A stretch of DNA of 64,000 nucleotides, from positions 186,001 through 250,000 of the forward strand of contig NZ_VFJE01000051.1 of the NCBI RefSeq assembly GCF_006385255.1. The letters are read 5' to 3'. This stretch comes from Flavobacterium microcysteis (lineage in GTDB: Bacteria; Bacteroidota; Bacteroidia; Flavobacteriales; Flavobacteriaceae). Below, one piece after another: positions 62,638 through 64,000 of this stretch. The notes beneath the pieces are model-generated. The model saw only the letters and a list, made by a program, of their open reading frames with translations. It searched no databases and had not been told where the DNA came from. Both the position numbers and the translations under genes were made by a program. Every line of letters begins with the position of its first letter. Within the stretch, counting starts at the first letter, position 1.

Positions 62638-63993
62638 TTACTGATTTCCAATTAGTTTCCTGGCGGCAATCTGTACCGGGTCCCAAACTGGTGAGAACGG
62701 TGGGGCATACGATAAGTCCAAATCAATAATATTCTGTAACGTGAGTTTGTTGGTTAAAGCTACAGCCAACACATCAATTCTCTTTGCTGCGCCTTCTTCG
62801 CCGATAATCTGTCCACCAAGTAGTTTTCCTGTTTTTCTTTCTGCTATGAGCTTTACACAAATATCTTTGGCATCCGGATAATAATGTGCCCTTGTTTTAG
62901 ATTCTATGGTTGCTGTAATATAGTCTATCCCTAATGATTTTGCTTCTTTTTCCAGCAATCCGGTTCGGGCCACTTCATAAGAACAGATTTTACAGACGCC
63001 AGTGCCTACAACTCCGGGAAAGGTAGTTTTTTGGCCCAGAATGTTTTTTCCGGCAACTACTCCGGTTTTGTTTGCAACGGTCCCTAAGGATACATAAAAC
63101 GACTTTTTACTCACCAGATGGAATGTTTCGGCACAATCGCCGGCAGACCATACGTTCCGGATATTGGTTCTTTGTGTCCTGGAAACTTTAACGGCACCTT
63201 TTTCAGACAGTGCAATTTTTGAATTTTTAAGAAAAGCGGTATTTGGACTCGTTCCCATTCCTAAAATGACGATATCGGCTTTTATTTTCTGCTTATCGGT
63301 CACAACAGCAGAAACCGTATTGTTTTTTACTTCAAAATGTTTGAGTTCTTCTTTGAGATACATCGTTACGCCAAGTTTTTCCATAGCTTCACGAATGGTT
63401 TTTCCCATATCCGAATCAAGGGTATTCATGATTTCTTCAGAACGATTGATTAAAGAAACTTTCAATCCTTTAATAAGAAGGGCTTCCGCCATTTCCAATC
63501 CGATATAGCCACCACCTACAATCACTGCGTTTTTTGGCTTGGAGTTTTCTATAAACTCATTGATTTTTATTCCGCTTCTTAATGTGGAAACTCCAAAAAT
63601 GCCGTCGGCCGCTCTATTTTCTACATCAGGGCAGTAAGCTTTTCCTCCGGTAGCAATCAGCAGTTTGTCGTAGCTTTCCCAGAATTGCGTTTTTTCAAGA
63701 CTGTTTTTTACCAAAACTCTATTTTGGTCCGTATCTACTTCAACTACTTCATGCAGGATGCGGGCATCGATGTTATACTTTTTTTTAAATTGTTCTGGAG
63801 TCCGAATAATCAGTTCTTCGGAGGTACTTACTTTTCCCGAAATAAAATACGGAATACCGCAAGCAGAATAGGAAGTATATTCTGATTTTTCAAATACGAT
63901 AATTTCAATTTCTGTGTCTTCCCGCCGCACTTTGGAAGCAGCGCTCATTCCGGCAGCATCGCCACCAATTATTATAAGTTTCTGTTTTTTCAT
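62638..63993 (-). CDS. FAD-dependent disulfide oxidoreductase (CoA-disulfide reductase/NADH oxidase type)
   Basis: 451 residues, complete within the window. FAD motif IIIGGDAAGMSAASKVRR, the single redox Cys45 in YTSYSACGIPYFISG (as in CoA-disulfide reductase and Npx/Nox enzymes), NAD motif VIVGGGYIGLEMAEALL, and NVWSAGDCAET. The C-terminal dimerisation domain has the SYAPPFSPVWDPVQIAA motif of this group. Reduces CoA disulfide or similar using NAD(P)H. Confidence 0.9.
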   Translation of the reverse strand: MKKQKLIIIGGDAAGMSAASKVRREDTEIEIIVFEKSEYTSYSACGIPYFISGKVSTSEELIIRTPEQFKKKYNIDARILHEVVEVDTDQNRVLVKNSLEKTQFWESYDKLLIATGGKAYCPDVENRAADGIFGVSTLRSGIKINEFIENSKPKNAVIVGGGYIGLEMAEALLIKGLKVSLINRSEEIMNTLDSDMGKTIREAMEKLGVTMYLKEELKHFEVKNNTVSAVVTDKQKIKADIVILGMGTSPNTAFLKNSKIALSEKGAVKVSRTQRTNIRNVWSAGDCAETFHLVSKKSFYVSLGTVANKTGVVAGKNILGQKTTFPGVVGTGVCKICSYEVARTGLLEKEAKSLGIDYITATIESKTRAHYYPDAKDICVKLIAERKTGKLLGGQIIGEEGAAKRIDVLAVALTNKLTLQNIIDLDLSYAPPFSPVWDPVQIAARKLIGNQ

Positions 63994-64000
63994 AAAATAA

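Overview
The window looks like chromosome of a Flavobacterium-type member of the Bacteroidetes. The evidence is AT-rich DNA, type IX secretion (T9SS) C-terminal sorting tails on two large secreted proteins, promoters with the Bacteroidetes -7 box (TAnnTTTG), a RibBA whose GTP-cyclohydrolase half has lost its zinc cysteines, LptF/G-, LolA- and FtsK-type genes of Bacteroidetes character, and double-glycine peptides of the kind common in this phylum.

Layout. 1-8.2 kb: small housekeeping and stress genes (erythromycin-esterase fragment, DsbA-like lipoprotein with divergent HxlR regulator, S41 peptidase, GNAT, AraC, deaminase, DsrE, Old Yellow Enzyme). 8.3-18.4 kb: a 1392-residue T9SS adhesin-like protein, lipoproteins, an SDR/AraC pair and a seven-bladed RCC1 T9SS protein. 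18.5-20.4 kb: a nitrilase-family amidase with an AraC regulator. 20.4-25.6 kb: six unrelated same-strand single genes (two orphan membrane proteins, an orphan soluble protein, a PD-(D/E)xK protein, a UPF0489 protein and an HNH nuclease). Each is followed at its 3' end by an imperfect inverted repeat or a repeat half; the four complete ones are about 130-145 bp. This is the layout of a gene-cassette array without a recognisable integrase and is the most interesting part of the window. 26-29.3 kb: a KAP-type P-loop NTPase and a DUF6602-like nuclease gene broken by one in-frame TAG. 29.5-38.2 kb: a mobile defence island with a BcgI-like restriction-modification operon (XRE regulator, nuclease-methylase fusion, specificity subunit, HEPN-like protein, DUF262 protein), a relic of an AAA ATPase with its Walker A deleted, and a large serine recombinase. 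The island is bounded by short inverted repeats and lies next to a tRNA-Ser(TGA) gene. 38.7-64 kb: core chromosome (ribB, LptF/G, lolA, ftsK, dgkA, tpx, thioredoxin/peroxiredoxin cluster, amino-acid permease, DPP-IV-like peptidase, methionine gamma-lyase-like enzyme with divergent Lrp, nhaA, lpdA, pabB, tilS, dsbD, CoA-disulfide-reductase-like enzyme) with two short double-glycine leader peptides.

How the parts fit. The core operons (ftsK-lolA-LptF/G-ribB; pabB-tilS-dsbD; Trx-Prx) look ordinary. The stretch from about 13 to 38 kb is accessory. It holds dispersed repeat copies, a tRNA 3'-end relic, hairpin terminators of one family and several defence-type nucleases, two of whose loci are visibly decayed. 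All domain calls are by eye from the translated sequence; no database search was run.
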